Below are positions 54,808 to 64,000 of a stretch of 64,000 nt of DNA, in pieces. The stretch is taken from NCBI RefSeq assembly GCF_024594815.1, contig NZ_JANJOU010000004.1, forward strand, positions 186,001 through 250,000, given 5' to 3'. A program made the translations under genes and the position numbers. The notes beneath the pieces are model-generated. The model was not told the origin of the DNA. It saw only the letters and a program-made list of their open reading frames with translations, and made no database searches. This DNA is from Roseomonas populi (GTDB lineage: Bacteria > Pseudomonadota > Alphaproteobacteria > Acetobacterales > Acetobacteraceae). Every line of letters begins with the position of its first letter. The first letter of the stretch is position 1.

Positions 54808-55983
54808 ATGCAGCCCGCCATGCCGGAGAACCCTCCCCCCCTCCTCTATCTCGTTGCCGGAGAGGCCTCCGGCGACGTGCTGGGTGCCCGCCTGATCGCG
54901 GCCCTGCGGGAGTTCCGGCCCGGCCTGGCCATCGCCGGCATCGGCGGCGCCCGCATGGCCGAGCAGGGCGTGGAGAGCCTCTTCCCCATGCGGGAGCTGG
55001 CGCTGATGGGGCTGCTGGAGGTGCTGCCCAACCTCCGCAGCCTCGCCCGCCGCATGGATCAGACCGTGGCGGACATCACCGCCCGCCGCCCCGCCGCCCT
55101 GGTCACAATCGACAGCCCCGGCTTCGCCCTGCGCCTGGCTAAGCGCGTGAAGCCGCTGGGAATCCCGGTGATCCACTACGTCGCCCCCCAGGTCTGGGCC
55201 TGGCGGCAGGGCCGGGTGAAGGAGATGGCGCACCGGCTGGACCGCATCCTCGCCCTGCTGCCCTTCGAGCCGCCCTTTTTCGAGCGTGCCGGCATCCCCG
55301 TGACCTTCGTCGGCCACCCCGTGCTGGAGAGCGGCGCGGACAGGGGAGACGCCTCCCGCTTCCGCGCCGCCCACGGGCTGCGGCCGGAGGAGCGCGTGGT
55401 GCTGGTCATGCCCGGCAGCCGCCGCACGGAGATCCGCCGCCTCCTGCCCATCTTCGGGGAGGCGCTGCGCCTTCTCTCCGCGCGCGTGCCGGGCCTGCGC
55501 CCCGTGGTGCCGCTCGCTGGCCCCGTGGAGGAGGCGGTGCGCGCGGCCGCGGCCGGCTGGACCCCCGGCCCGATCCTGGTGCGCGACGTGGCGGAGAAGC
55601 ACGACGCCTATGCCGCCGCTTCCGTCGGCCTTATCAAGTCCGGCACCTCCTCGCTGGAGGTGGCGCTGGCGGGCGTGCCGATGGTGGTGGGCTACAAGGT
55701 AAACCCGGTCACGGCCGCCATCGTGCGGCGGCTGATCAAGGTGCGCTACGCCAGCATCGTGAACCTGCTGGCGGATGCCCCCGTCATTCCAGAGTACCTC
55801 CAGCAGGACTGCCGCCCGGACCGGCTGGCCGCCGGACTCGAAACTCTGCTGGCGAACGGCCCTGAGGCAGCCGCCCAGCGCGAGGGCTTCGCGCGCGTCA
55901 TGTCGCAACTGGCGGCGCCCGGCGGGGGCAGCCCCAGCGAGGCCGCGGCACGGGCCGTTCTGGACACCACCGGGCTAGCATAG
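54808..55983 (+). CDS. lpxB: Lipid-A-disaccharide synthase
   Basis: Joins UDP-2,3-diacylglucosamine and lipid X to give the lipid A disaccharide at the inner-membrane surface. The 391-residue protein opens with YLVAGEASGDVLGARLI and has the typical MGLLEVLPNL, VTIDSPGFALRLAK, HYVAPQVWAWRQGR and GHPVLES motifs and the C-terminal donor region KSGTSSLEVALAGVPMVVGYK. It lies outside an lpxD-fabZ-lpxA cluster, at least in this window. Start ATG 54808 or 54820. Confidence 0.96.
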   Translation: MQPAMPENPPPLLYLVAGEASGDVLGARLIAALREFRPGLAIAGIGGARMAEQGVESLFPMRELALMGLLEVLPNLRSLARRMDQTVADITARRPAALVTIDSPGFALRLAKRVKPLGIPVIHYVAPQVWAWRQGRVKEMAHRLDRILALLPFEPPFFERAGIPVTFVGHPVLESGADRGDASRFRAAHGLRPEERVVLVMPGSRRTEIRRLLPIFGEALRLLSARVPGLRPVVPLAGPVEEAVRAAAAGWTPGPILVRDVAEKHDAYAAASVGLIKSGTSSLEVALAGVPMVVGYKVNPVTAAIVRRLIKVRYASIVNLLADAPVIPEYLQQDCRPDRLAAGLETLLANGPEAAAQREGFARVMSQLAAPGGGSPSEAAARAVLDTTGLA

Positions 55984-55988
55984 AGAAA

Positions 55989-56012
55989 GGGCCGCGGCAT
56001 CGGCCACGGCCC
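55989..56012. terminator. Bidirectional terminator between lpxB and the DUF2382 gene
   Basis: A 10-bp GC stem (55989-55998 with 56003-56012, 4-nt loop) lies between the convergent stops. On the minus strand it is followed by TTTCTC, on the plus strand by CCTTCCCTGTTTC. It likely ends both transcripts. Confidence 0.65.
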
Positions 56013-56033
56013 CCTTCCCTGTTTCAGGCCGGA

Positions 56034-57020
56034 TCAGACGCCGGGCATGCGGCCCTTGCCCGTCCCGGTCGTGCCGCCGAGGGTCGCGCCGGCGTTGCGG
56101 TCGTCCTCCACCTCCACCTCGGTGTGGCGCACGGTGTCGGAGACGTTCTGCGTGCGCTCCTCTACCTGCTTGCGGATAACCAACTCTTCCTTCACCCGCG
56201 CCTCCTTGGAGACCACGGCCTCCTCGGTGTGCTCCACCGCCTCGATCGTGCGCTCGCGGAAGGCGTCATCGGCGGCCGAGAGCGGCAGGTCCACCGGGCG
56301 GCGCTCCACCTGAACGCGCTCGTCGCGCAGCGTCACGGACTCGTTCACGGGCGTCTCGACGACGTAGGAGCGGACGCGGACCCGACCGCGATCCATCTCG
56401 CGCTTGGAAATGCGGAGCTGCTCCTCCACGACGGGGATGCGCTCCTCCCTCGTGTCCGACGCCCCCATGGCGCCGGCGGCGGAGGTGCCGGCGGCAGTGC
56501 CGCCCATGCCCGCCGTGCCCGTGGTCCCGGTCGTCGCCGCACCGGCGACAGGCAGCGGCGTGCCGCCCACGGCCGGCGTGGAGGTGCCGCCCATCATCGC
56601 CGCGCCCACGGCGGCGGAGGTGTTCATCGGCACGCCCGTGCCCGCGGAGTCATCGGCCTGGTAGCCGCTCCAGCCGGCGGAACGCCACTCGGCCTCGCGG
56701 GAATCCAGGTCCACCGCGCCGTGCTGCTCGAAGACGTCCAGGGCATGGTCCACCAGCCCCTCATCCACCTCGGCGGAGACGACGTAGCCGCCGCGGCGGA
56801 TGCCCTCGGAATAGGCGTAGCGATCCTCGTCGGGGATGAAGAGGTCACGCAGCGAGGCCCAGAAGCCGCGATCCTCCGCGGTGCCGGTGGCTGTGGCCGT
56901 CGTCCCGGCGCCGTGCACGGAGATCTTGGCGGGATTCACGCCGTCGTGCTGGCGCAGGTGCTCGGCCACCGCATCGGCCTCGGCGCGCGTGTCAAACAGA
57001 CCGGTGATGGTGCGGGTCAT
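56034..57020 (-). CDS. DUF2382 stress-type protein with N-terminal YflT/17M-like domain
   Basis: A 328-residue protein in three parts: an N-terminal alpha/beta domain (about 1-110; TRTITGLFDTRAEADAVAEHL) like general stress protein 17M/YflT modules; a Gly/Ala/Thr/Met-rich linker (about 130-200); and a C-terminal DUF2382 domain (from EERIPVVEEQLRISKREMDRG, with VNESVTLRDERVQVERRPVD) rich in charged beta-strands. DUF2382 (YsnF/AvaK) proteins are linked to stress or photosynthesis-related surfaces in other bacteria, without a fixed role. The last 20 residues are Gly/Thr-rich. A shorter DUF2382 gene follows upstream on the same strand. Confidence 0.83.
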   Translation of the reverse strand: MTRTITGLFDTRAEADAVAEHLRQHDGVNPAKISVHGAGTTATATGTAEDRGFWASLRDLFIPDEDRYAYSEGIRRGGYVVSAEVDEGLVDHALDVFEQHGAVDLDSREAEWRSAGWSGYQADDSAGTGVPMNTSAAVGAAMMGGTSTPAVGGTPLPVAGAATTGTTGTAGMGGTAAGTSAAGAMGASDTREERIPVVEEQLRISKREMDRGRVRVRSYVVETPVNESVTLRDERVQVERRPVDLPLSAADDAFRERTIEAVEHTEEAVVSKEARVKEELVIRKQVEERTQNVSDTVRHTEVEVEDDRNAGATLGGTTGTGKGRMPGV

Positions 57021-57067
57021 GCGTTCTCTCCTTGACGAGTTGGGGACGTTGGAAGCGAGACGGACGC

Positions 57068-57469
57068 TCAGCGTTCCGCAGGATCGGCTGCGGGTGGGAC
57101 GCGCTCCACCACGGCGTGCTGCACGCGCCGCGTGGCCGGCCGCTCCACGGTTGTCTCCGTGTCGCTCAGCCGGAGATGGATCTCCTCCCGGAGGACGAGC
57201 CGCTTCTCGACGACGAGGACCTCCTCGACGACGGGGATGATGAGGACGTTGCCGTCCTGGCGGACCTTGGGAACTTCCGTCACCGTCCGTCCCACCGGCC
57301 GGCGCTCCACCTCGGCCTCGCGCGTGCGGAGCGTCTCCCGCAGCACCTCCTCCACCGTCTCGGTGGAGAGGGAGACGCGGACACGCCCGGTTTCCACGGC
57401 GCGCTTCTCGATACGGAGCGCTTCCTCGACGAGGGGAAGCACGGTCTCGGCACTGGCCTCGTCCGTCAT
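57068..57469 (-). CDS. DUF2382 domain protein (short)
   Basis: A 133-residue protein that is essentially one DUF2382 domain: VLPLVEEALRIEKRAVETGRVRVS, VERRPVGRTVTEVP and VVEEVLVVEKRLVLREEIHLRL. ATG 57467-57469 is supported by GAGG 5 nt upstream; a longer frame exists upstream without a ribosome site. It is 47 bp ahead of the three-part DUF2382 gene on the same strand, so the pair is likely co-expressed and may have arisen by duplication of this domain. Confidence 0.8.
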   Translation of the reverse strand: MTDEASAETVLPLVEEALRIEKRAVETGRVRVSLSTETVEEVLRETLRTREAEVERRPVGRTVTEVPKVRQDGNVLIIPVVEEVLVVEKRLVLREEIHLRLSDTETTVERPATRRVQHAVVERVPPAADPAER

Positions 57470-57539
57470 GTCACCCTCATCGTGGACCCGGCGCAAAAAC
57501 GGCCGAGTCGCGGAGGGGTTGCCGGGACCGGGCCGGCCG

Positions 57540-59843
57540 TTACCTGGCGTGGCGCTTCGGCCGGGCCTTGCGGCGGAGTTCCATGAGGTCCGCCTCCTCC
57601 CGCGCCGCGTTGCGCAGCAGCGCCTCCTGGCCCCAGCGGTACTGCGGCGGGCAGAAGGTCCGCACGCCGTACCGGGCCGCCGCCTCCATCGTGAAGGAGG
57701 GGTCCACCAGATGCGGCCGCGCCAGCGCCACCAGGTCCGCGCGCCCCGCGGCCAGGATGGTGTTCACCTGGTCCGCGCTGGTGATGCTGCCCACGGCCAC
57801 GGTGGCCACCTTTGCCTCGTTCCGGATCATGTCGGCATAGGGCACCTGGAACATGCGCCCGTACTGGGGCGCGCTGCGCGCCACCGTCTGGCCGGTGGAA
57901 ACGTCCAGCAGGTCGCAGCCCTCCTCCGCGAAGGCGCGGGCGATCGCCACCGTGTCCTCATCCGTCACGCCGCCCTCGGCCCAGTCGGTGGCGGAGACGC
58001 GCACACTCATCGGCCGGTCGGAGGGCCACACGGCGCGGATGGCGCGGTACACCTCCAGCGGGTAGCGCAGCCGGTTCTCCAGGCTGCCGCCGTACTCGTC
58101 CGTGCGGTGGTTCGTCAGCGGGGAGAGGAAGCTGGCCATCAGGTAGCCGTGGGCACAGTGGAACTCCAGCATGTCGAAGCCCGCCCGCGCGCCCCTGCGC
58201 GCCGCCGCCACGAAATCCTCACGCACCTTGTCCATCTCCGCGCGGGTGATCTCGCGCGGCACCTGGCTGTTGGGGAAGTAGGGGAGCGCGCTGGCCGAGA
58301 CGATGGGCCAGGCGCCTTCCTCCAGCGGCTGGTCCATTCCCTCCCACATCAGCTTCGTCGCGCCCTTCTGCCCGGCATGACCGAGTTGCAGGGCGATCTT
58401 CCCCGCCCCGTGCGCGTGGCAGAAATCGACGATCCGCTTCCAGGCCGCCTCCTGCTCGTCGTTCCACAGCCCCGTGCAGCCCGGCGTGATCCGCGCCTCG
58501 GGCGAGACGCAGGTCATCTCGGTGAAAATCAGCCCCGCCCCACCGGTCGCGCGGGCGCCGTAATGCATGAGGTGCCAGTCATCGGGCATGCCGTCCTTCG
58601 CCGAATACTGGCACATGGCGGAGACGACCGTGCGGTTCGGCACGATCATGTCACGCAGCCGGAAGGGCTGGAACATCGGCGGCGCGCCGGCGGCCGGGGA
58701 AAGCCCCTCCGCGCGCACTTCCTCCTCGAAAAGCTTCCGGGACTCCTCCACGAATTCCGGCGCGCGCAGCGCCAGGTTGTCCCAGGTGATCGCCTTGGCG
58801 CGGGTCATCACCCCGAAGGCGAAGCGTGTCGCGGGCATGTGCCAGAAGCGGTCCACGTGCTCGAACCAGACCAGGGAGACATCGGCCGCGTGCTGGATCT
58901 TCTCCACGTCCTCGCGCCGCCCGGTCTCGAAGCGCCGCAGCGCCTCCTCTACCGTCCCGCCCTTCATGAAGGCGCCGTGCAGCGCGATGGCATCCTCCAT
59001 CGCCAGCTTCGTGCCGGAGCCGATAGAGAAATGCGCCGTCGCCTTGGCATCGCCCAGCAGCACCACATTCCCCTTGGACCAGCGCTTGCAGCGCATCATC
59101 GGGAACTGCCGCCACATGGAGCGGTTGGTGATCAGCTTGTGGCCCTGCAGCTCCTCGGCGAAGACCTCCTCAAGGAAGGCCGCGCTCTCCGCCTCGCTCT
59201 TGCCCTCAAGCCCGGCGCGCTCGAAGGTTTCCGGGTCCGTCTCCAGAACCCAGGTGCTCGCCCCCGCCTCGTACTGGTAGCAGTGGGCGATGAAGATGCC
59301 CTCGGGTCGTTCCTTGAAGAAGAACGTGAAGGCGTCGAAGGGCCGGGTGCTGCCCATCCAGGTGAAGCGGTTCGGCCGCAGGTCCACCGAGGGCTCGAAA
59401 TGCGCGAGGTCGCTGTTCCGCACGGCGCTGTTGATGCCGTCCGCCGCCACGATCAGGTCCGCGTCCGGGAAGTCGGCCGGCGTCACGTCGCGCTGGAACT
59501 CCAGCTCCACCCCAAGCTCCCGCGCGCGCTGTTGCAGCAGCAAGAGGAGGGTGCGCCGGGAGCAGCCGCAGAACCCGTTGCCGCCGATCCGGTGCACCGC
59601 GCCCTTGGCGTGAATCTCGATGTCGTCCCAGTATGCGAAGGCGTCGCGGATGGCCTCGTAGGAGGGGCGGTCGGCCTTCTCAAAGGTGTCCAGGGTCTGG
59701 TCGCTGAACACCACGCCGAAGCCGAAGGTGTCGTCGGCCCGGTTGCGCTCCACCACCGTGACCCGCGCATCCGGCCGGTCCCGCTTCATCAGGATCGCGA
59801 AGTAGAGCCCAGCCGGTCCGCCGCCGATGATCGCGATCCGCAT
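57540..59843 (-). CDS. 2-aminobenzoyl-CoA/salicylyl-CoA 5-hydroxylase fused to Old Yellow Enzyme-type reductase
   Basis: A 767-residue fusion. Residues 1-380 are an FAD aromatic monooxygenase: RIAIIGGGPAGLYFAILMKR, DLIVAADGINSAVRN and GNVVLLGDAKATAHFSIGSGTKLAM. Residues 395-767 are an FMN Old Yellow Enzyme module: RDMIVPNRTVVSAMCQYSA, ATGGAGLIFTEMT, LQLGHAGQKG, FHCAHGYLMASFLSP, TDEYGGSLENR and VALARPHLVDP. This architecture is that of 2-aminobenzoyl-CoA monooxygenase/reductase and salicylyl-CoA 5-hydroxylase, acting on aryl-CoA thioesters. AGGAGG lies 6 nt before ATG 59841-59843. It is divergent from the SDR-to-ligase operon, which supplies the CoA ester. Exact substrate not determined. Confidence 0.9.
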   Translation of the reverse strand: MRIAIIGGGPAGLYFAILMKRDRPDARVTVVERNRADDTFGFGVVFSDQTLDTFEKADRPSYEAIRDAFAYWDDIEIHAKGAVHRIGGNGFCGCSRRTLLLLLQQRARELGVELEFQRDVTPADFPDADLIVAADGINSAVRNSDLAHFEPSVDLRPNRFTWMGSTRPFDAFTFFFKERPEGIFIAHCYQYEAGASTWVLETDPETFERAGLEGKSEAESAAFLEEVFAEELQGHKLITNRSMWRQFPMMRCKRWSKGNVVLLGDAKATAHFSIGSGTKLAMEDAIALHGAFMKGGTVEEALRRFETGRREDVEKIQHAADVSLVWFEHVDRFWHMPATRFAFGVMTRAKAITWDNLALRAPEFVEESRKLFEEEVRAEGLSPAAGAPPMFQPFRLRDMIVPNRTVVSAMCQYSAKDGMPDDWHLMHYGARATGGAGLIFTEMTCVSPEARITPGCTGLWNDEQEAAWKRIVDFCHAHGAGKIALQLGHAGQKGATKLMWEGMDQPLEEGAWPIVSASALPYFPNSQVPREITRAEMDKVREDFVAAARRGARAGFDMLEFHCAHGYLMASFLSPLTNHRTDEYGGSLENRLRYPLEVYRAIRAVWPSDRPMSVRVSATDWAEGGVTDEDTVAIARAFAEEGCDLLDVSTGQTVARSAPQYGRMFQVPYADMIRNEAKVATVAVGSITSADQVNTILAAGRADLVALARPHLVDPSFTMEAAARYGVRTFCPPQYRWGQEALLRNAAREEADLMELRRKARPKRHAR

Positions 59844-59876
59844 GGAAGGCCTCCTGGATACCCGAACCCCAGATAG

Positions 59877-59891
59877 TTTAGGCTTCAAGCA
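59877..59891. promoter_or_regulatory. Repeat element 1 in the catabolic divergent promoter (candidate MarR site)
   Basis: The 15 bp TTTAGGCTTCAAGCA is identical to 59932-59946 and contains the palindrome GCTTCAAGC. This copy lies 33 bp upstream of the monooxygenase/reductase start. Identical duplicated sites near a MarR gene suggest an operator. Confidence 0.6.
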
Positions 59892-59931
59892 ACGGGGCTT
59901 TCAACACGCTTGCGGGCCGACCGGAAAACAT

Positions 59932-59946
59932 TTTAGGCTTCAAGCA
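59932..59946. promoter_or_regulatory. Repeat element 2 in the catabolic divergent promoter (candidate MarR site)
   Basis: Second copy of the 15-bp element, 55 bp from the first, ending 2 bp before the SDR start codon. It covers the place where a ribosome site or transcription start of the SDR operon would be, so binding here could block it directly. Confidence 0.6.
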
Positions 59947-59948
59947 TC

Positions 59949-60701
59949 ATGGACGGCATCACCGGTCGGCACGCGATGGTCACGGGGGGCGGCACGGGCA
60001 TTGGCCTGGCCGTTGCGGCCGCCCTGACGACCGCCGGCGCCCGCGTCACGGTCCTCGGCCGGCGCGATGCGCCCTTGCGGGCCGCCGTCGCGGCCGGGAA
60101 GGCGGCTGGCTTCGAGGTGGCGGACGTAACGGCGGAAGGCGCCATGGCCGCCGCCGTTGCCCGCGTCGGCACCCCCGCCATCCTCGTCAACGCCGCCGGC
60201 GCCGCCGAGAGCGCGCCTTTCCTGAAGACCGATGACGCGCTCTGGGAGCGGATGCTGCGGGTGAACCTGCTCGGCGCCGTCTCCTCCACCCGCGCCGCCC
60301 TGCCCGGGATGCTCGCCGGGGGCCGGGGCCGGGTGGTGAACATCGCCTCCACCGCCGCCATGCGCGGATATCCATACGTCTCCGCCTATGTCGCTTCCAA
60401 GCATGCGGTCCTCGGCCTCACCCGCGCCCTGGCGCTCGAAGTGGCCACCAAAGGGGTGACGGTGAACGCCGTCTGCCCCGGCTTCACTGAGACCGACATC
60501 GTGGCGGAGAGCGTCGCCCGGATCGTCGCGAAGACCGGCCGCAGCGAGGCTGAGGCACGCGCGGAACTGGCGAAGCACAATCCCCAGGGCCGCCTGGTGC
60601 AGCCGGAGGAGGTGGCCGCCGCCGTGCTCTTCCTGTGCAGCGATGCCGCAAGCGCCGTGAACGGCCGCGCCCTGGCCGTGGATGGGGGCGAGGTGCCGTG
60701 A
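59949..60701 (+). CDS. Short-chain dehydrogenase/reductase (3-hydroxyacyl-CoA type)
   Basis: A 250-residue classical SDR. VTGGGTGIGLAVAAAL is the cofactor loop (TGGGTGIG at 12-19), NAAG is present in LVNAAGAAES, and the catalytic Ser-Tyr-Lys set is in NIASTAA and YVASKHAVLG. Given the neighbours, oxidation of a hydroxyacyl-CoA in ring degradation is likely (inferred). First gene of the operon SDR-marR-ECH-ACAD-ligase; the stop overlaps marR (GTGA). Confidence 0.9.
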   Translation: MDGITGRHAMVTGGGTGIGLAVAAALTTAGARVTVLGRRDAPLRAAVAAGKAAGFEVADVTAEGAMAAAVARVGTPAILVNAAGAAESAPFLKTDDALWERMLRVNLLGAVSSTRAALPGMLAGGRGRVVNIASTAAMRGYPYVSAYVASKHAVLGLTRALALEVATKGVTVNAVCPGFTETDIVAESVARIVAKTGRSEAEARAELAKHNPQGRLVQPEEVAAAVLFLCSDAASAVNGRALAVDGGEVP

Positions 60702-61198
60702 GCCTGCACATCGACGCCGAGACCGCGCTGGATCATGCCCCCGCCGGCCACAAGGACGACCTCCGCCTCTGGCTCCGCATGCTCTCCTGCGCGCGGCTGA
60801 TCGAGGCCGAGATCCGCCGCCGGCTTCGCACCAACTTCGACACCACCCTCCCCCGCTTCGACTTCCTCGCCCAGTTGGAGCGCGCCGAGGACGGCCTGAC
60901 CCCCGGCGAGATCAGCCGTCGCATGATGGTCACGGGCGGCAACGTCACTGGCCTCGCCGCGCGGCTGGAGGAAGAAGGGCTGATCGAGCGCCGCGTGGTG
61001 GAGCAGGACCGCCGCGCCGTCACCCTGCGCCTGACGCCCCAGGGCCGCCGCGAATTCGCCCGACAGACCGAGGCTCATGAGGACTGGGTGGCCGAACTGC
61101 TCGGTGGCCTTTCCGCCACGGATCGCGCCGCGCTGCTGCGCCTGCTGGACCGTACCCGCCGCGGCGTGCGCGCCGCCATCTCGGAGGCAGGCGCATGA
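60698..61198 (+). CDS. MarR family transcriptional regulator
   Basis: A 166-residue winged-helix repressor. [21 protein letters not shown] is the dimer helix, [32 protein letters not shown] the recognition helix and [21 protein letters not shown] the wing, matching MarR regulators of aromatic catabolism. The start is GTG 60698-60700, overlapping the SDR stop by 4 bp. Being within the operon it probably regulates, it would be autoregulated; aryl-CoA esters are common effectors for such regulators, which is inference here. Confidence 0.92.
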   Translation: MSLHIDAETALDHAPAGHKDDLRLWLRMLSCARLIEAEIRRRLRTNFDTTLPRFDFLAQLERAEDGLTPGEISRRMMVTGGNVTGLAARLEEEGLIERRVVEQDRRAVTLRLTPQGRREFARQTEAHEDWVAELLGGLSATDRAALLRLLDRTRRGVRAAISEAGA

Positions 61199-62003
61199 GC
61201 CTGAAAGATTTCAACGCCCGGCACGTGCGGCTGACGGTGGAGGGTAAGGTCGCCTCCATCCTGCTGGACCGTCCGGAGCGGAAGAACCCGCTGACCTTCG
61301 AATCCTACGCCGAGCTCGTCCGCCTCTTCCGCGAGGCGGTGCAGGACGAGACGGTCGGCGCCTTCGTCATCTCCGGCGCGGGAGGCAACTTCTGCTCCGG
61401 CGGCGACGTGCACGAGATCATCGGCCCGCTGCTGGACCGCGACACCAAGGGCCTGATGCAATTCACGGCCATGACAGGCGACCTGGTGAAAGCCATGCGC
61501 GCCTGCCCGCAGCCGATCCTCTCCGCCGTGGACGGCATCGCGGCCGGGGCCGGCGCCATCATCGCCATGGCCTCCGACATCCGGATCGCTACCCCGCGCG
61601 CTAAGGTGGCCTTCCTCTTCAACCGCGTCGGGTTGGCCGGCTGCGACATGGGCGCCTGCGCGATCCTGCCCCGCATCATCGGCCAGGGCCGCGCTTCCGA
61701 TCTTCTCTACACCGGCCGCTCCATGAGCACCCAGGAGGGCCTGGACTGGGGCTTCTTCTCCCGCGTCGTGGAGCCGGATGCGTTGATGGAGACGGCCGCC
61801 GGCCTTGCCAACCAGATCACGGAGGGCCCCGGCTTCGCCAACGCCATGACGAAGCGGATGCTCGCCATGGAGTGGTCCATGTCCGTGGAGCAGGCGATCG
61901 AGGCCGAGGCCGTCGCCCAGGCCCTCTGCATGACGACCAAAGACTTCCGCCGCGCCTACGAGGCCTTCGCCGCCAAGCGCCGCCCGGTGTTCGAGGGCGA
62001 CTG

Positions 62004-62004
<1 letters not shown>
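61195..62004 (+). CDS. Enoyl-CoA hydratase/isomerase family protein
   Basis: A 269-residue crotonase-fold enzyme. The oxyanion hole is formed by [12 protein letters not shown] and [19 protein letters not shown], and [13 protein letters not shown] is the N-terminal helix. Role likely hydration or ring opening of a cyclic enoyl-CoA in the route started by the monooxygenase fusion. ATG 61195 overlaps marR by 4 bp; the stop shares a base with the dehydrogenase start. Confidence 0.9.
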
Positions 62005-63160
<1,156 letters not shown>

Positions 63161-63179
<19 letters not shown>

Positions 63180-64000
63180 CGGCCGAATTTTCCGGCAGCA
63201 CGCCGGACTTCGCCCCCAGCGCGCACATCGACACCTTTCCGCGGGACAACCTGCCCCCGCGCCATCTCTGGCCCGAACTCACTTTCGAGATGGACGACTA
63301 CAAGTACCCGCACCGCCTGAACTGCGCCGTGGAGTTCCTGGACCGCAACGTGGAGTACGGGCGCGGCGACCACATCGCCGTCATCTCCCCGGAGGAGACT
63401 CTCACCTACTCCCAGCTGCTGGACCGGGTGAACCGCATCTGCAACGTGTTGGTCCGGGACCTCGGCATGGTGCCGGGCAACCGCGTCATGCTGCGCAGCG
63501 CCAACAACAACTGGATGGTCGCCACCTACTTCGCCGTGCTGAAGGCCGGCGGCGTGGTCGTCGCCACCATGCCCCTTCTCCGCTCGAAGGAGCTGGGCCA
63601 GATGCTGGAGAAGGCGCGGATCACCCACGCCCTCTGCGACGTCAAGCTGCGCGACGAGATGGAGAAGGCCGCCGCCGAGACGGACGGGCTGCGCCACCTC
63701 GTCTACTGGGGCAACGGCGACCTCGAGGCCCGCTGCGCCGCCGCCTCCCCGGACTTCGCGGCCTGCGATACGGCGGCGGACGATGTCTGCCTCATCAGCT
63801 TCACCTCCGGCACGACGGGCAAGCCGAAGGGAACGATGCACTTCCATCGGGACATGCTGATCATCTGCGACGGCTACGCCCGCCACGTCCTCCGCGCCGA
63901 GCCGTCGGACCGCTTCATCGGCTCCGCCCCGCTCGCCTTCACCTTCGGCCTTGGCGGCCTCGCCCTCTTTCCCTTCCGCATCGGCGCCACCGGCATCGTG
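63161..64000 (+). CDS. Aryl-CoA ligase, benzoate/2-aminobenzoate type (partial, 3' end beyond right edge)
   Basis: 280 codons of an AMP-forming acyl-CoA ligase. [18 protein letters not shown] is the start typical of benzoate- and 2-aminobenzoate-CoA ligases, and [20 protein letters not shown] is the AMP-binding P-loop motif. The C-terminal half is off the window. Such a ligase would activate the aromatic acid used by the monooxygenase/reductase. ATG 63161 lies inside the dehydrogenase gene (19-bp overlap). The 2-aminobenzoate preference is inferred from the cluster. Confidence 0.88.

Noticed and set aside
57132-59876. 914-codon plus-strand open frame
   Set aside because: Antisense to a well-supported fusion enzyme and the DUF2382 gene; composition typical of a shadow.

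Overview
The window is a continuous, very GC-rich stretch of bacterial chromosome. It is almost fully coding, with short operon spacing and many 1-8 bp stop/start overlaps. Gene content and order suggest an alphaproteobacterium of the Rhodospirillales/Acetobacteraceae, Roseomonas-like: rpsB-tsf-pyrH-frr-uppS-cdsA-dxr; a short ProRS fused in order to lolC/E-lolD; a 14-gene nuoA-N cluster followed by birA and ribonuclease J; and tig-clpP-clpX-lon. The genus is inferred from general family knowledge, not from a search. I see no insertion sequence, prophage, CRISPR array, rRNA or plasmid origin.

Layout. 1-6174 (minus strand): translation, nucleotide and isoprenoid/phospholipid operon, with dxr cut by the left edge. 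6360-15605: a TerB-like hypothetical gene, a nitroreductase, dnaE, clpS, the Lol lipoprotein exporter, proS and a DUF1467 membrane protein. 15678-18545: a small secreted Arg/Trp/His-repeat protein, rnj and birA. 18542-32952: complete respiratory complex I, nuoN back to nuoA, transcribed on the minus strand. 33222-40069: tRNA-Asp, tRNA-Val, lon, clpX, clpP, tig and tRNA-Leu, the protein quality-control block.

40096-57469 is a mixed housekeeping and accessory region. It holds nnrD, an FAD/NAD(P)-binding protein, an orphan ParA with a membrane partner, a DMT exporter, a Nudix hydrolase, AlaX, sseA, metC, an unknown ORF coupled to a GT61 glycosyltransferase, an ATP/ADP-translocase-like carrier with a Tat-exported aldo/keto reductase, a Fur/Zur regulator divergent from hisI, a GPP34 (GOLPH3-like) protein, lpxB and two DUF2382 stress proteins.

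57540-64000 is a catabolic island. A large monooxygenase/Old-Yellow-Enzyme fusion is divergent from an overlapping operon of SDR, MarR regulator, enoyl-CoA hydratase, acyl-CoA dehydrogenase and an aryl-CoA ligase cut by the right edge. Together they fit an aerobic CoA-thioester route for an aromatic acid of the 2-aminobenzoate (anthranilate) or salicylate type. The 105-bp divergent promoter carries two identical 15-bp elements, each containing a small palindrome. They are good candidates for the MarR operators and are the most interesting regulatory signal in the window.
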